A stretch of DNA of 64,000 nucleotides from Neobacillus novalis NBRC 102450 (GCF_001591805.1 NZ_BCVP01000017.1:62001-126000), one strand, 5' to 3'. Counted from the first letter of the stretch, positions 36,101-45,386 are shown. Made by a program: numbers and translations. Notes: generated from the letters alone by a model not told the origin.

Positions 36101-36608
36101 CCTACAAGTGTCTGGTCTGAAAGTCACTTATGACAGCACAAAACCAGCTGGCCAAAAGATTCAATCCATTCAAGTAAAGGGTAAGGATGGAAGCTATACG
36201 GCTTTAGACATTAATAAGAACTACTTTGTGGCAACAAACGTCTTTACAGCTAAAGGCGGCGACGGCTTCACCATGTTCGAAAAAGCTTACAAAGAAGGCC
36301 GTGTCAGTGAGCCAGGATTTGTCGATTGGGAAATGTTCAATGACTACATCAATGCACAGCCAAACAAAATCGTCAATCCTAAAGTAGAGGGACGGATCAT
36401 AAACGTAGTACCACAAACAATTCCAGCTGCCACGTTCAGCGGTACGGCTTCGAATCCAAAAGTATACTTCGGAAACGTGGTCGTTGATGTGACAGGTGTT
36501 AGCAAGCTTGAATATGCAACAGTTAAAGGTAACTTAACCTTAAAAGGTGGTACTAGTGTCAATCTTTCAACCGTAACGGTAGAAGGTGAAACTATTTTCG
36601 AAGATTAA
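33150..36608 (+). CDS. Secreted 5'-nucleotidase with four N-terminal repeats
   Basis: A 1,152-residue exported enzyme. Signal peptide (1-32), a beta-sandwich domain (about 38-205) resembling domains at the N-termini of secreted nucleases, four repeats of about 85 residues (33801-34857) with WYD, TDxxGxF and DGIW motifs, then a metallophosphatase (from about 574). Visible metal-binding motifs are SNDTH, DAGDVFSG, GNHEFD, THIGYD and GGHTHTK, followed by the 5'-nucleotidase C-terminal domain (about 900-1085). A beta-helix-like tail closes it. GTG 33150 follows TTGGAGGG. It likely dephosphorylates nucleotides outside the cell. The repeats match, in the same order, those at the end of the protease at 28219. 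No LPXTG-type anchor was seen. Confidence 0.9.
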   Translation: MNKIFNKSKKWVGLVLTAVMLLALVVPLNVNAATTPVSLAKWVFGTDILKPASGIAANMDKSLSVTGAAITGFSAGPTTGTLVPNATPWTANPSFWKVAVSTKGYENITLSSKQTSSNTGPRDFKVEYSLDGSTWVPVPGAVVTVANNWTSGVLTNIVLPKEANDKDLVHVRWIKTSETAANGSPIASAGTSRMGEIEFKGEVVTAQEPQPDPGAVPGQGKVVLGGEPLANLAFSLKNTTSNVWYDFTSDKDGVFTFNLADGTYAIEGLWVAPTWYPLNKTITIKNGLVDGLHELAIDGLNPAEGTWNLTGYVKNGSKALNNLTFSFHSTDGKWYDATTDKNGKFNFKLADGSYQVDGIWDGVAKKWFELNQAFTMKDGKLVGATELTIDLAGVFNVTGTLTKGTTALSNTVFSLHTKSGEAIWYDTQTDANGNFEFKLPNGIYTIDGIWDSAAGKWYELKKDFTVNGLFQLNIDVLKDGTGVVTPNVTGVVKKGKDVLPNVTFSVHTASGEEKWYDMTTDVNGIYSTTIPNGKYILDGIWLSTENHWYALNKEFTVNGTTEFNIDVLAGQANEKFTLNVMHSNDTHSNVDNATNNINVAKKMTAIKSVRAEKPSALLLDAGDVFSGTLYFNEFKGLADLEFMNLAGYDAMTFGNHEFDVGTEVLSNFVKGASFPFVSANVDFTNDANLKSRFHNGLTTDNPKSGEIYNGIIKVVNGEKIGIFGLTTEETSVISSPGDGVVFKNYITEAKRSVAALEAQGVNKIIALTHIGYDDSLEWDNDLELAKQVEGIDVIVGGHTHTKLDAPVFITDKAEPTVIVQANEYNKFLGTLDVTFDANGKVIVPETTGKLLDISTYQEDPATLEILNTKYKPAVQEKERTVVGTTAVDLMGGNPPARVGETNLGNFITDGMLAKAQTINPDTLIAVQNGGGIRVTLPVGNITVADVFKVLPFGNTLGIMNLKGSELKAALEYSVKDAPNAFGGFLQVSGLKVTYDSTKPAGQKIQSIQVKGKDGSYTALDINKNYFVATNVFTAKGGDGFTMFEKAYKEGRVSEPGFVDWEMFNDYINAQPNKIVNPKVEGRIINVVPQTIPAATFSGTASNPKVYFGNVVVDVTGVSKLEYATVKGNLTLKGGTSVNLSTVTVEGETIFED

Positions 36609-36682
36609 AAAAGGCTATGTAAAGCTCCTGGTAATTCACTGGGGGCTTTATCCCACAAAAAAGGTTTGCATTGGAGGATACA

Positions 36683-39600
36683 ATGAAATATAAGACGAAG
36701 AAAAGGATACTCAATATCGGATTGATTTTTGCCTTAGTACTTAGCCTTTTCGCTCCTTTCCAAAATGTTTCAAAGGCTGCCGATTATATTACCGTTGCGG
36801 AAGCTATTGCGAAGAATGCTGCTGGCGGTAAAGCAACTGTTCAAGGCTATATTGTTGCTTTTGCCACAGGAAGCAATGCAATAACGCAAGATCCAAGTAA
36901 ATTCTCAAGTGATTTTAACTACTCTATCGCCGATTCACCATCAGAAACAGATAAAGCAAAAATGCTTAATGTTCAGATTCCAACCAACTTTAGAGCAACT
37001 CATGGCTTACAGTCCAATCCAACGAATATTGGGAAAAAGGTCCTGATTTCTGGTGATTTATTGGCCTATAATAGTATGCCTGGATTAAAAAATGCTACAT
37101 CCATGGAGTTTGTTACTGTTACTGATCCAACGAAAGTTAGTGCCGTTACAGCTACTCCAGAAGCTGGTGCAGTACCAGCTGGAACAACAGTCACGTTAGC
37201 GACAGCAACAGCTGATGCAAAAATCTATTACACAACGAACGGCACGGAGCCAACGGCGGCAAGCACTGCATACACAGCTCCGATTGTCATCAATGGAGCC
37301 GTAACCATCAAAGCCGTTGCCATTAAAGCAGGCTTAACTAACAGTGATGTTGCAACATTCGCTTATTCGATTTTACAAGCAAATACGATTGCTGAAGTTA
37401 GAGCGATGGCTCTTCAATCGAATGTTCAAACAAGTGGTGTCGTTACCGCTGTGTTAGGAAGAGCGATTTACTTCCAAGATGCGACAGCTGGAATTGTCGC
37501 CTACACACCAACGGATAGCACGACGATTCAACCAGGTAATAAAATCACAGTGTCAGGTAAATTAACGGAATATTCCACGTTGCTTGAAATCGAAGCCAAT
37601 CATGAAAATATTGTCGTTACTGGCACAGGAGCCGTTCCGGCCGCTGAACTAGTAAAAGCAGCTGACTTGCAAGAAAGCAAAGAAGCAACTCTATTAAAAT
37701 TGAAAAATGTAACAGTCGGCGCATTCGCTGGCGGTAACTATACAACTACAGATGCTGATGGGACAAGCTTCCAAGTTCGCCCAACCGATGCAGCCATGCT
37801 TACTACTGGTACAACCTATGAAGAAATTACCGGAGTTCTTAGTCAATTTGGCGGGGTATACCAATTACTTCCGCGAAATGCAGGCGACATTATTAAAGAC
37901 TCTAGTATTGTCCAATCGGTTGTTGCTACTCCTGGTGCCGGCTTGGTAAAAGCAGGAACAGAAGTTACCTTAGCAACTGGTACCATTGGTGCAGCAATTC
38001 ATTACACGGTAGATGGCAGTGTACCAACGGCAGCAAGCCCGGTATACTCACAACCGATCGTGATTAGTAAAGCAACAACAATTAAAGCAGTTGCCGTGAA
38101 AGCAGGCATGACTAATAGTCCTGTTGCTAGCTTTGATTATGTGATCCAAGACGGCGCGATTCACATTTATGATATTCAAGGTAAATCACACACTTCACCG
38201 TTTAACGGCAAGACGGTTACAGATGTAGAGGGCGTTGTTACGTATATTGATGGAACAAGCCGCTTCTTCATCCAAGACCTAATCGGTGATGGAGATCCTA
38301 ACACTTCTGATGCGATTCTTGTCTTTAAATCGGCTCACGGTGTATCCATCGGTGATCGCGTGAAGGTATCTGGTAAAGTAACAGAATATTATGGTGAAGG
38401 CTACGCTGAGAAAACGACAACAGACTTAACGATTACAGAAATTGAAGCAACAACGATTACGAAAAATGGTACGGCACCACTTCCGGCACCAATCAGACTG
38501 GGCGTTGACCGAATCTGCCCGCCGGAAATCATTGATAATGACCAATTTAGTGTATTTGATCCAGAGGAAGATGCAATTGATTTCTGGGAAAGCCTTGAAG
38601 GCATGTATGTCCAAGTCGATGATCCAAAAGTCATTGCATTGCAAAAAGACGGACTAGTTTGGGTGGTACCAAAAGACTATCCAACAAATGTCGAACCAGG
38701 CGGTTTACGGATTACTGCAACAAATTCGAACCCGAATCGAATTGGTGTTGATATAAGAAATGGCTCAACAGCCAATAAATCTTACCGTGCCAAAATGGGA
38801 GACTATTTTACAGGTTCAATTAAGGGTATTGTTAACTACGGTTACAGCAACTTTAAATTGATGACGCAAGAACCTACTCTGCCAAAATTAACAGAAACAC
38901 CTATTGTTAGGGCTGCGACAAAAATTACACCGGCAGCAGATAAATTAACGGTTGGAACGTATAACGTTGAGAACTTTTCAACCGTTACTCCAGACGATAA
39001 AGTAACAAAGATTGGCGATGCGATTGTCAATAAAATGAAAAACCCTGATATTATCGGATTAAACGAAATCCAAGATAACAACGGGGAAACAGACAACGGA
39101 ACAGTAGATGGAACACAAAGTGCCCAAAAGATTATTGATAAGATCAAAACACTTGGCGGACCAACTTACGCTTACACAGAAATTGTTCCAGTTAACAATC
39201 AAGATGGCGGTGCACCTGGCGGAAACATTCGTGTTGCCTTCCTTTACAATAAGGACCGTGTATCGTTAACTGCAGGCGCGCAAAAAGGTACATCAACACA
39301 AGCAGTTGGTTTTGAAAATGGCAAGCTTACCTTAAACCCAGGACGAATTGATCCAACAAACTCTGCGTTTAATTCTAGCCGTAAGCCGCTTGCTGCTCAA
39401 TTTGATTTCCAAGGTCAGAGCATTATCGTGGTTGCCAACCACTTTAACTCTAAAGGCGGCGACCAACCGTTATTCGGGAAAACGCAGCCGCCAGTATTAA
39501 GCAGTGAAATTCAACGTCATAAAATTGCAGCGATTGTGAATAACTTCGTGAAAAATGTGAAAGCAAAAGATGCAAACGCAAACGTTGTCTTACTTGGAGA

Positions 39601-41011
39601 CTTCAATGATTTTGAATTCACGAAAACATTAGAAATTGCTAAAGGGAACGAATTAACAAACATGATCGACAAAGTTCCTGCAAATGAGCGCTACAATTAC
39701 TCTTATCAAGGTAACGCGCAAGTACTAGACCAAGTATTAGTTACCAACAATATGGTTGCAAATACAACTGTCGATATCTTACACATTAACTCTGGCTTCA
39801 TGGATGTGCATGGTCGTGCAAGTGACCATGATCCGATACTCATTCAAACACAATTAAAAGCGGCAGGCGGCGAAGTTTTACCTCCAGTTACACCGCCGGC
39901 AGGAACAAAGGTTTACAACTTAAACGGCTTTACTACGAAGAAGCTAACGGTAAACAATGTAGGTGCTGATATTACCGTAAGTGCTGATTCTGTGATTTCA
40001 GAAGGCATTGTGTTAACAGGTTCATATGCGAAATTAAGTGGTGCCGGCTTAAAGAACACGGCCATCACACTTAGCCCAACCGCACCAGGAGCTGTGATTG
40101 ACCTTGGCGGCAATGATGTGAAAGAAGTCGTCATTGCGAGTGCCAATATCAGTCAAATCAGAGGCGTTGAAAAGGTTCAGAAGTGGACAGTGAAAGACGG
40201 CGTCGACACTTCTAACATCAAATTTACAAAGGTTAGCGGTGAAGTGATTCCGGCTCCGGTATCTTCACCAGTATCTCCACCAGTTGATACACCAGTTGAT
40301 CCACCAGCACCTGGGAATGAGGTGGAGGCCTATTACCAAGCAGCTGCCGGTAAAACAGGGGCTGACCTAAAGCTTGCGTTACACAATATTATTAAAGTAC
40401 AAAAGAAATTAACGTATGCTGCTGTAACAGAAGCATTAAAGAAAACAGACGAAGATCCGAACAATCCGAACAATGTCATCCTGCTTTACACTGGCCGTTC
40501 GCAAGCAAAAACGACGTTTGGTTCAGGGGCAAATGACTGGAATCGTGAACATGTTTGGGCAAAATCTCATGGTAACTTTGGAACAAGTGTCGGCCCGGGA
40601 ACAGATATTCACCATTTACGGCCAACTGATGCATCCGTCAACAGCACACGTGGTCATTTAGATTTTGATAACGGTGGCAAGCCTCAAGGTGAGTGTGAAG
40701 GCTGTTTCTATGATAGCGATTCCTTTGAGCCACCCAATCGTGTGAAAGGTGACATTGCGAGAATGCTCATGTACATGGCTGTTCGCTATGAAGGCGATGG
40801 CGGCGAGATCGATCTTGAGCTTGCTGACAAGGTGAATACCTATCCAACTCCATTCCACGGCAAGAAATCTGTTCTGCTGCAATGGAGCAAAATGGATCCA
40901 CCAGATGCCTTTGAAAAGCACAGAAATGATGTCATTGAATCCATTCAAGGCAATCGCAATCCATTCATCGATCACCCTGAATGGGCAGACTCAATCTGGC
41001 CTGCGAGCTAA
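36683..41011 (+). CDS. Exported protein with two nuclease modules (EEP and endonuclease I)
   Basis: A 1,442-residue protein. Signal peptide (about 1-32); an OB-like N-terminal domain; two chitobiase-C-type/CHB_HEX_C domains (KIYYTTNGTEPTAAS and IHYTVDGSVPTAAS); further OB-fold nucleic-acid-binding domains; an exonuclease/endonuclease/phosphatase domain (about 753-1053: TYNVENF, NEIQD, LLGDFND, SDHDP); a short beta module; a Pro-rich linker; and a C-terminal endonuclease I domain (about 1213-1442: NREHVWAKSHG, IHHLRPTD, NSTRGHLDFDN). ATG 36683 follows TTGGAGGATACA. It likely digests extracellular DNA, and the neighbouring 5'-nucleotidase then removes phosphate from the nucleotides. A terminator follows. 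Confidence 0.9.
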   Translation: MKYKTKKRILNIGLIFALVLSLFAPFQNVSKAADYITVAEAIAKNAAGGKATVQGYIVAFATGSNAITQDPSKFSSDFNYSIADSPSETDKAKMLNVQIPTNFRATHGLQSNPTNIGKKVLISGDLLAYNSMPGLKNATSMEFVTVTDPTKVSAVTATPEAGAVPAGTTVTLATATADAKIYYTTNGTEPTAASTAYTAPIVINGAVTIKAVAIKAGLTNSDVATFAYSILQANTIAEVRAMALQSNVQTSGVVTAVLGRAIYFQDATAGIVAYTPTDSTTIQPGNKITVSGKLTEYSTLLEIEANHENIVVTGTGAVPAAELVKAADLQESKEATLLKLKNVTVGAFAGGNYTTTDADGTSFQVRPTDAAMLTTGTTYEEITGVLSQFGGVYQLLPRNAGDIIKDSSIVQSVVATPGAGLVKAGTEVTLATGTIGAAIHYTVDGSVPTAASPVYSQPIVISKATTIKAVAVKAGMTNSPVASFDYVIQDGAIHIYDIQGKSHTSPFNGKTVTDVEGVVTYIDGTSRFFIQDLIGDGDPNTSDAILVFKSAHGVSIGDRVKVSGKVTEYYGEGYAEKTTTDLTITEIEATTITKNGTAPLPAPIRLGVDRICPPEIIDNDQFSVFDPEEDAIDFWESLEGMYVQVDDPKVIALQKDGLVWVVPKDYPTNVEPGGLRITATNSNPNRIGVDIRNGSTANKSYRAKMGDYFTGSIKGIVNYGYSNFKLMTQEPTLPKLTETPIVRAATKITPAADKLTVGTYNVENFSTVTPDDKVTKIGDAIVNKMKNPDIIGLNEIQDNNGETDNGTVDGTQSAQKIIDKIKTLGGPTYAYTEIVPVNNQDGGAPGGNIRVAFLYNKDRVSLTAGAQKGTSTQAVGFENGKLTLNPGRIDPTNSAFNSSRKPLAAQFDFQGQSIIVVANHFNSKGGDQPLFGKTQPPVLSSEIQRHKIAAIVNNFVKNVKAKDANANVVLLGDFNDFEFTKTLEIAKGNELTNMIDKVPANERYNYSYQGNAQVLDQVLVTNNMVANTTVDILHINSGFMDVHGRASDHDPILIQTQLKAAGGEVLPPVTPPAGTKVYNLNGFTTKKLTVNNVGADITVSADSVISEGIVLTGSYAKLSGAGLKNTAITLSPTAPGAVIDLGGNDVKEVVIASANISQIRGVEKVQKWTVKDGVDTSNIKFTKVSGEVIPAPVSSPVSPPVDTPVDPPAPGNEVEAYYQAAAGKTGADLKLALHNIIKVQKKLTYAAVTEALKKTDEDPNNPNNVILLYTGRSQAKTTFGSGANDWNREHVWAKSHGNFGTSVGPGTDIHHLRPTDASVNSTRGHLDFDNGGKPQGECEGCFYDSDSFEPPNRVKGDIARMLMYMAVRYEGDGGEIDLELADKVNTYPTPFHGKKSVLLQWSKMDPPDAFEKHRNDVIESIQGNRNPFIDHPEWADSIWPAS

Positions 41012-41025
41012 TACAAAATAGCAAG

Positions 41026-41061
41026 AAAGCATCTGCTTTTATTCGGAGCAGGTGCTTTTTT
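41026..41061 (+). terminator. Terminator of the nuclease gene
   Basis: AGCATCTGCT (41028-41037) pairs with AGCAGGTGCT (41047-41056) with one G-T pair, followed by a T run. Confidence 0.88.
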
Positions 41062-41149
41062 GCCCTTAAAAATGACCATGAGGTTAGCCTTTCCTTTCAA
41101 TAGGAAGTATAATAATGACAAATATTATTTTTCCAGGACGGTATTACAG

Positions 41150-41695
41150 ATGAGCAACTTTGCGAAGGATTTTAATCGAAATTATAGTCATTTTAAGGGG
41201 ATTCAAAAGGTTCTAGTATTCTTTTATTTTCCCGGTGTATATGCCTGTTTCATTTATAGATTACTAAATTATCTTTATAAAAAAGAAAAGCTGCCGTACA
41301 GAGTAATGTATCGCTTATTGTTCTTGCTGCTGTATATACCCTTTAAATTTATCACCGGAGTGGAAATTCATCCTGAGGCTGAAATCAAGGGTGGTTTATC
41401 GATTCCGCATTGTACAAGTATTGTTATCGCAAGAAACGCCAAGATTGGTGAGAATTTTACCATACACCAGTGTTGTACAGTTGGCATGAGTTACAAAAAT
41501 CTAATGGCTCCCGTCATTGGTGATAACGTTTTTATGAGCTGTAATGCTTCGATTATTGGTGATATCAAAATCGGACATAATGTGCTTGTTTTACCTAATA
41601 GTAGTGTTGCAAAAAGCATTGAAAATGATGTAATCGTAGGCGGGGTGCCGGCAAAAGTTATCAAAGAAAATCCGTATGATTTTTACCATCATTAA
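41150..41695 (+). CDS. Hexapeptide-repeat acetyltransferase, serine acetyltransferase-like
   Basis: A left-handed beta-helix acyltransferase of about 181 residues. A hydrophobic N-terminal part (FYFPGVYACFIYRLLNYL, LLFLLLYIPF) precedes hexapeptide repeats (IHPEAEIKGGLSIPHCTSIVIARNAKIG, then INDVIVGGVPAKVI-like end). It is related to CysE but lacks the long CysE N-terminal domain. Such enzymes in polysaccharide loci acetylate sugars. ATG 41150 follows CCAGGACGG. It faces the polysaccharide operon, separated by a bidirectional terminator, and probably belongs to it functionally. Confidence 0.85.
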   Translation: MSNFAKDFNRNYSHFKGIQKVLVFFYFPGVYACFIYRLLNYLYKKEKLPYRVMYRLLFLLLYIPFKFITGVEIHPEAEIKGGLSIPHCTSIVIARNAKIGENFTIHQCCTVGMSYKNLMAPVIGDNVFMSCNASIIGDIKIGHNVLVLPNSSVAKSIENDVIVGGVPAKVIKENPYDFYHH

Positions 41696-41711
41696 TAAAG
41701 TCCCCAACAAA

Positions 41712-41743
41712 AAAACTCACGACTCGAACGAGTCGTGAGTTTT
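41712..41743. terminator. Bidirectional terminator
   Basis: AAAACTCACGACTCG (41712-41726) pairs perfectly with CGAGTCGTGAGTTTT (41729-41743). It separates the acetyltransferase gene from the end of the polymerase gene. Confidence 0.95.
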
Positions 41744-41761
41744 ATTAACTAATCAATCGAA

Positions 41762-42952
41762 TCAAGGGCTTATGTTTGTTTCCCTGACCATCGTTTTCGG
41801 TCCCTCTGTCAAGAGCAATAAACCTACAACATGATAAAAGGCGATTGTGATTCCATTGCCGATAAGTCCAAACATAGCTTCCGTCATACTAAATAAGGTA
41901 AACGTAACAATGATGATAAATGGAAAAATTGCTAATTTATCCTGACTTTTTCGAAAGGTATTAATGAAGGCTAACACAATCAGAAACAAGAGAAAAGCGG
42001 CTAATAAAAGCGTAGGTATTATACCGTAAACACCTAAAATATTGATTAAGCTATTATGCGCCCCTTCAAAGAAACCTTCAAAGTAATCGTCCCCGTGCCC
42101 GAATAAAGATGCTTCTTTGACAACTAATTGCCATGTACCCGTTCGTCCGTTAAAGAGATTTCCTGCTTCATTTAACGAAGCGAATTTTTCAAGCAATCCG
42201 GATAAAAACTTCTCCTTTAAAGGAGAAAACCAACCAATTAAACCGATGGTCATGATGATAAGAAGCGGCTTGAAATTGCGCTTGGCCATAATAAAATGAA
42301 CAGAAATAATCAATGTGATAATTCCGACAACTAAAAAGGAAGTCCTGCTCGATGAAAAAATCACACTAACAAGAGACAGGAGGATGGCCGCAATAATCAA
42401 AAGCTTAGGCAGTCTTCCCTTGTTTGAAAGTGTTATTAGGGTGAAAAAGCCGGCGATAACCGTAATAGCCGCTATTTGTCCAAAACCATTTGGATTGGCG
42501 GCTATCCCTGAATAAGGTAGAAATTCGACTCTTACTGTCAAATAAGAGATTAGGATATAAAGAAGGTTGGCCGTAAAAAGCGAATGATGAATAAAAGGGC
42601 CGCCTAGTTTCGTCATAAAGGGCATGACTGAAAAATAAATAAAAGGAACAATAAGTAAAAAGAACAATCCTTGAAAAGGGAATGTATGATGAATAATTTC
42701 TGATAGAATAACAGAGAAACCAAATAAAATCCAAATAATAAACAGATACATCGAAAAGAAGGACGGAAAGCGCATGATGGTTAAGCCGTGTTTTTTAAAA
42801 TAGATAACGATAATGATGAAAAATCCTAATAAAATAAGTGCATATCTTGAATAAATAAGTGTCGGTGAAAGTGGCCGGTATTGGCTGCCCATAAGCACTA
42901 TCGAAGCAGCGAAGTAAATCATCGTAAAAAGAATAAAGTTAATTTTTCTCAT
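41762..42952 (-). CDS. Wzy-like O-antigen/exopolysaccharide polymerase
   Basis: An integral membrane protein of 396 residues with about ten helices and a large external loop (about 250-310: NGRTGTWQLVVKEASLFGHGDDYFEG, AHNSLINILGVYG). This loop pattern is typical of the O-antigen ligase/polymerase superfamily. It probably joins repeat units of the polysaccharide. ATG 42952 (MRKINF) is preferred over the longer MAIN start at 42964, which would overlap the upstream gene. It is the last gene of the left half of the polysaccharide cluster. Confidence 0.85.
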   Translation of the reverse strand: MRKINFILFTMIYFAASIVLMGSQYRPLSPTLIYSRYALILLGFFIIIVIYFKKHGLTIMRFPSFFSMYLFIIWILFGFSVILSEIIHHTFPFQGLFFLLIVPFIYFSVMPFMTKLGGPFIHHSLFTANLLYILISYLTVRVEFLPYSGIAANPNGFGQIAAITVIAGFFTLITLSNKGRLPKLLIIAAILLSLVSVIFSSSRTSFLVVGIITLIISVHFIMAKRNFKPLLIIMTIGLIGWFSPLKEKFLSGLLEKFASLNEAGNLFNGRTGTWQLVVKEASLFGHGDDYFEGFFEGAHNSLINILGVYGIIPTLLLAAFLLFLIVLAFINTFRKSQDKLAIFPFIIIVTFTLFSMTEAMFGLIGNGITIAFYHVVGLLLLTEGPKTMVRETNISP

Positions 42953-42953
42953 G

Positions 42954-44048
42954 TTAATAGCCACTGTAAAGCTTCTCTAGGAATTTTGCGTTTTCGACTA
43001 CGTCGTAGCCGAAACTTTTCAGCTTGCGTTCTCGTTCATCCCAGCTTGGCCTTTCCTTTAGAACGATTAGCTTCGTTAATTCTTCTGCCCATGCCTCAGC
43101 GCCATTTGTTAACCTTTTAAAGGTAACGAGATTCATTGCTAAATCAACTTCCTTTGGAACTGTATCTGATACTAAGCAGGGAACACCTGCTGCTTGTGCT
43201 TCGATGACGACATTGCCAAGACCCTCATAGATGGAAGGAAACAGGAAGATATCGAATGTGCTCATTATCGCTGGGATATCGGAACGAATTCCCAACAGGT
43301 TCACGGAATCTTGTAATTGATACTTTTCTATCAAGTCTTCCAGCTTATTCTTTTCCGGGCCGTCACCAACGAGTACTGCAGACGCTTGCGGATAGTTTCT
43401 TTTGAAATGATAGAATATTTCTAAGAAAAATGAGTGATTTTTGACCGTTTCAAAGCGGCCAACATGGCCGATGACAATCGAATCGACTGGTTTGGACTCC
43501 TTTTTCGCCGTTGTTTGTTCATAGGCTTGCAGATTGAAGCTGTTTGGTAACACGTTTGTTTCCACGTTTTTTCCAAACAGGGATTCCCCCGCAGTCACAG
43601 AACAGCCAAACCGATGTGTGACGTTTTTTCGCAGATTCCTTTTCATATATGAGCGATAGAGTTGCCGGAAAATAGAAGCATTTTGCCCATCTGAGGTTGT
43701 ATGACTGTGAGCAACCCGAATCGGGATTGATGCTTTCTTGGCCACTTTCAAAATAAAGCCGCTAAAGAAATGTGCATGACTATGAACGGCAGAAAATTGA
43801 TTCTGGCTGAAAAGCTCAAATAATTGCTGTTGGTAGGATGATAGGTAGCGCATCCTTGGATAGGGCAGTCTGAAAATCCGGCCCCCTAAGGCAATTATTT
43901 CTTGTTCGTAATAGCCAATTTCCTCGGTATGGACTAAAAAGTCAAATTGGATCTTTTCGCGGTCTATCGCCCTGTATAAATTTAGGATCATTGTTTCGGC
44001 TCCGCCCACATTCATGGCCGTAAACACATGAAGAACTCGATTTGTCAT
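42954..44048 (-). CDS. Family 4 glycosyltransferase (EpsF-like)
   Basis: A GT-B glycosyltransferase of 364 residues. The N-terminus has the MNVGGAETMILNLYR motif; the C-terminal half has the sugar-nucleotide region IGHVGRFETVKNHSFFLEIF and SIYEGLGNVVIEAQAAGVP (E-x7-E type). It adds a sugar to the lipid-linked repeat unit; donor and acceptor are unknown. ATG 44048 lies eight bases after CGGAG, although the frame remains open further upstream. It follows the flippase and precedes the polymerase. Confidence 0.92.
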   Translation of the reverse strand: MTNRVLHVFTAMNVGGAETMILNLYRAIDREKIQFDFLVHTEEIGYYEQEIIALGGRIFRLPYPRMRYLSSYQQQLFELFSQNQFSAVHSHAHFFSGFILKVAKKASIPIRVAHSHTTSDGQNASIFRQLYRSYMKRNLRKNVTHRFGCSVTAGESLFGKNVETNVLPNSFNLQAYEQTTAKKESKPVDSIVIGHVGRFETVKNHSFFLEIFYHFKRNYPQASAVLVGDGPEKNKLEDLIEKYQLQDSVNLLGIRSDIPAIMSTFDIFLFPSIYEGLGNVVIEAQAAGVPCLVSDTVPKEVDLAMNLVTFKRLTNGAEAWAEELTKLIVLKERPSWDERERKLKSFGYDVVENAKFLEKLYSGY

Positions 44049-44061
44049 TGATATCACTCCG

Positions 44062-45324
44062 TTAGTTAGAGGTATATGTTGTTGTAAGTTTGTGATGTTT
44101 CTTCGCTTTTGACAAATACCACAGCACTGTAACCGCAAGTGTGAGAAGCTGTATGGCTGTCGTTATAATCGTTACGACAGCCGCTCCAGTTAATCCGTAT
44201 CGCGGGATTAATAGGAAACTTAAAACGATGGTTGAAAGGACCCAAATAATAGAAAGAATCGGTTGGATGGAAAACTTTCTCATCGCTGTTAGTGCAAATC
44301 CAAAAAAAGAACCAGTATACATTAAGGTTCCAGCCACCATCAGGAGAACAAATACCTTATTGTACTGTGCATAATCTTGTGTGTAAAAAATACTTAGAAC
44401 TTGTTTTCCGATTAAAAGGGTTGCCAGAATTCCAACTAAACCATATATAAATCCAAAGCAGACAAATTTGGTTACTAGCTTAGAAAAAGGTGAGAACTCT
44501 TCATTGTTAAAGTGATTTGCCAGCCTGGGACTGATTGTTTGACCAATGGCGTTTATCACTAGATTACCTGCTGTCACGATATAAAAGAGGGCGGAAAAGT
44601 AGCCGACAGCTTCTGTACCTGCCGCATGTTCAATTACATACCGTGGAATATTTGTGTAAAGAGACATCATCATCATCACTAACCCAAGCGGAAAGCTCGT
44701 AAGAAATAGCTTTTTCACTGATTGGAGATTAACGGATGAGGCGTGGAAGGTATCCAGTTTCTTCACCTTTGGTATTTCTAGAATAATCAGTAATCCTAAC
44801 CAGGATAGACTAAAGCCGGCGACAGCGATTAATAGGCTATGTGTAAAAGTGATAAGAATTGCAACGATGAATACTGATGTGCACCCTCGAATAATGAGGG
44901 ATTTTGCGATCATATCCATTCGTTCTTGTTTTTGAAACAAGCCATAGTGAAGCTCAATAACAGATTCAACCAGTTTCGTCATACCTACTAGAAAAATAAC
45001 AACAGCAGTTTGTCCTTTATATCCACCTAGAATGATAACGATTCCAAGTACGAGTATCGCAAGCAAACTATTTATCCCTTTAAGGGTAAGATAACTGCGA
45101 AACGAAAATTCTTCTTTTGTATCGGTTGCAAGCACTGACCGTAACTGCAGGTCAAATATTAAAATAATCGGTGCGGTTACCGCTAATCCCAGCGTAAATC
45201 CCCCGACCATTTTGGGAGAACCTAATTTTGCTAGAACCATAATGATTCCCCATTGGGATAACGCATAAATCAGGTTTCCTAGTAACATATAGGAAACATT
45301 CCTCTTAAGAGATAATGGGACCAA
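44062..45324 (-). CDS. Polysaccharide flippase, Wzx-like
   Basis: A 420-residue membrane protein of the MOP/polysaccharide transporter superfamily with about twelve to fourteen helices (start SYMLLGNLIYALSQWGIIMVLAKLG, later RLANHFNN and AVTVLWYL). It probably flips the lipid-linked repeat unit across the membrane. TTG 45324 follows GGGGG at about eight bases. A divergent lipoprotein gene starts 162 bases away, so this gene opens the left half of the split cluster and may have its own promoter. Confidence 0.88.
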   Translation of the reverse strand: MVPLSLKRNVSYMLLGNLIYALSQWGIIMVLAKLGSPKMVGGFTLGLAVTAPIILIFDLQLRSVLATDTKEEFSFRSYLTLKGINSLLAILVLGIVIILGGYKGQTAVVIFLVGMTKLVESVIELHYGLFQKQERMDMIAKSLIIRGCTSVFIVAILITFTHSLLIAVAGFSLSWLGLLIILEIPKVKKLDTFHASSVNLQSVKKLFLTSFPLGLVMMMMSLYTNIPRYVIEHAAGTEAVGYFSALFYIVTAGNLVINAIGQTISPRLANHFNNEEFSPFSKLVTKFVCFGFIYGLVGILATLLIGKQVLSIFYTQDYAQYNKVFVLLMVAGTLMYTGSFFGFALTAMRKFSIQPILSIIWVLSTIVLSFLLIPRYGLTGAAVVTIITTAIQLLTLAVTVLWYLSKAKKHHKLTTTYTSN

Positions 45325-45373
45325 TGAACTAACCCCCGTATGTTGGACTCTACTATATTATATGGTAAAAAGA

Positions 45374-45386
45374 GGTGCCTGTCACC
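45374..45386. repeat. GGTGCCTGTCACC palindromic repeat
   Basis: GGTG...CACC, similar to the copy at 23254, in the divergent region between the flippase and lipoprotein genes. Confidence 0.6.
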
